Origin: Todiramphus chloris collaris
Taxonomy: Eukaryota > Chordata > Aves > Coraciiformes > Alcedinidae
Length of the DNA stretch: 64,000 nt
Assembly: GCA_025345505.1 (NCBI GenBank)
Contig: JANVCC010009942.1
Coordinates: 1,210,987 to 1,274,986, forward strand
Reading direction: 5' to 3'
A model generated the notes under the pieces. It was given only the letters and a program-made list of their open reading frames with translations. It was not told the DNA's origin and did no database searches. Positions 62,772 to 64,000 of the stretch are shown one piece after another; the first letter of the stretch is position 1; each line of letters opens with the position of its first letter. The position numbers and the translations under genes were made by a program.

Positions 62772-64000
62772 ACCAGGGAAAAAAATATCTCCTATATGAA
62801 TAGTAATGTATTCAAAAGAGAGTCCCAAAGCACTTCTTCCTTCCCAGCATTCTGCACCTCTTCTCTTCATTAATACCCAGTACAATACTTATGAATATAG
62901 GGATAGCAAGTGGCATTTCAGGAAAACAGTGAAGTTAAACTCACAGAAACAAATATGCCTAGCTATTTCAATATACCAAATATGCTTACCTAATTCAGGT
63001 ACCACTACCTATCTGATCAGATTTTTTCAAAATAGAGATACATCCTGATATCTTGGCATGTATTCTGTTGCAAGCGGTAGATTCATTTTGCCTCTCAAAA
63101 TTATATTTTCAAATATATTGTATAATGAATGAAACAATGGCCTTCATATCCGATCTTACTGTAGGACTGCGTGAATTGACAGTTTAAAAATGTTCATTAT
63201 GCAAAAAACTCTTACAACTTTTATTCTTATTCACTTTGCAGGGGATGAGCAATGCTCTAAATCATCATCTCTAAAATTCTCCTTCTACTTCACAGAACAA
63301 GCAAGTGAACTTCTAGCTGGTACAATCCCTACCTTATTATGACTTAATCTCTGATTCCTGCTTGGTTGCCATAAATAGACATATATTAGCTCAACTGCAT
63401 CTCAGCATGCATACCTTTTTGTGACTGTGGTATTCTCAGTATCATTTACTTCACCACAGGCCAAATCTACTTGCAAAATGCAATCGTACAGAAAGAAATA
63501 TGATTAGACTGTGAGGATTATACAGCATATAGAGATTCCACTTTTGTGAAATATACTGCATGGCATATAGCTTGCCAACATGTGCTGCAATAAGTTAAGC
63601 ACTACAGCATTTAAAACTTGAAAATATTTATTATACAGATGACTAGCATAGCACCTTACCTGTTATTTTATCTGTAACTTCCTAACAAATAAAGATGGTC
63701 TAATATCCCAACTAATCCCCCCTGTTAAAGTGTGCTTAATACTGGAAAGGATAATTTGAGTATTTGTGGGCTGGACATTCCAAATACTGTTGGAATAGAA
63801 GGGGAAAAAAAACCCATCAGTCTTCAACTAGTCTTCTTCTTTGGACAATTCCTAGGATTATTACTCTTTCATGGGACAGGTCAGTCTGATACAGATATTC
63901 CAGGATGGAGACACCACTTCCTATGGTAGATATTCAAAGGGCTTGAAAATTATCTGGGAGAACTGCACAGTTACCTCTGCACTTTTACTCTGAAGAACAT
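62772..64000. other. AT-rich non-coding DNA, nothing recognised
   Basis: No gene or dispersed repeat recognised up to the window end. Confidence 0.55.

Overview
The window is nuclear DNA of a bird. The evidence is a large number of 5'-truncated CR1 (chicken repeat 1) LINEs, which carry reverse-transcriptase remnants related to each other and the CR1-specific 3' tail of short ATTCTATG or ATTCTGTG units. The rest is AT-rich vertebrate-type non-coding DNA with homopolymer tracts and no closely packed genes. So many CR1 copies in 64 kb would suit a CR1-rich lineage such as woodpeckers and their allies, but I cannot settle the species from sequence alone.

I see no intact, confidently identifiable protein-coding gene, RNA gene, CRISPR array or operon. 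The window reads as a gene desert or the inside of a very large intron. Its backbone is unannotatable AT-rich sequence with at least sixteen CR1-derived segments. Plus-strand copies: 1-600, 14635-15104, 19355-20119, 22010-23813 (with another CR1 inside it), 24030-24345, 33520-34701, 34748-36490 (with another CR1 inside it) and 60378-61000. Minus-strand copies: 5720-5915, 10500-10940 (a much older amniote type), 11104-11215, 29485-30205, 51993-52943 and 58507-59545. A faint, old 3' end may lie at 50240-50400.

Two clear nested insertions give a relative history. A CR1 of one lineage (A, ATTCTATG tail) sits inside a lineage B element (ATTCTGTG tail) at 23005-23530. Another lineage A copy sits in the 3' end of a lineage C element at 35215-36466, and the missing last bases of the host copy resume after the insert. 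Lineage A was therefore active after B and C. All RT genes are broken by frameshifts, stops or substitutions at the catalytic Asp pair.

Outside the repeats, four places look more like exon or gene-derived DNA than their surroundings. They are a 181-nt exon-like open segment on the minus strand at 54758-54938 with good splice-like borders, a coding-like open stretch at 4156-4410, a pair of possible spliced exons at 25986-26664 on the plus strand, and a GC-rich small ORF at 45020-45151 upstream of an A-rich tract. A GC-richer block at 46880-47780 may be a solo LTR. I could not assign a gene to any of these. No new biological system was found. The best leads are the exon-like segment at 54.8 kb and the nested CR1 chronology.
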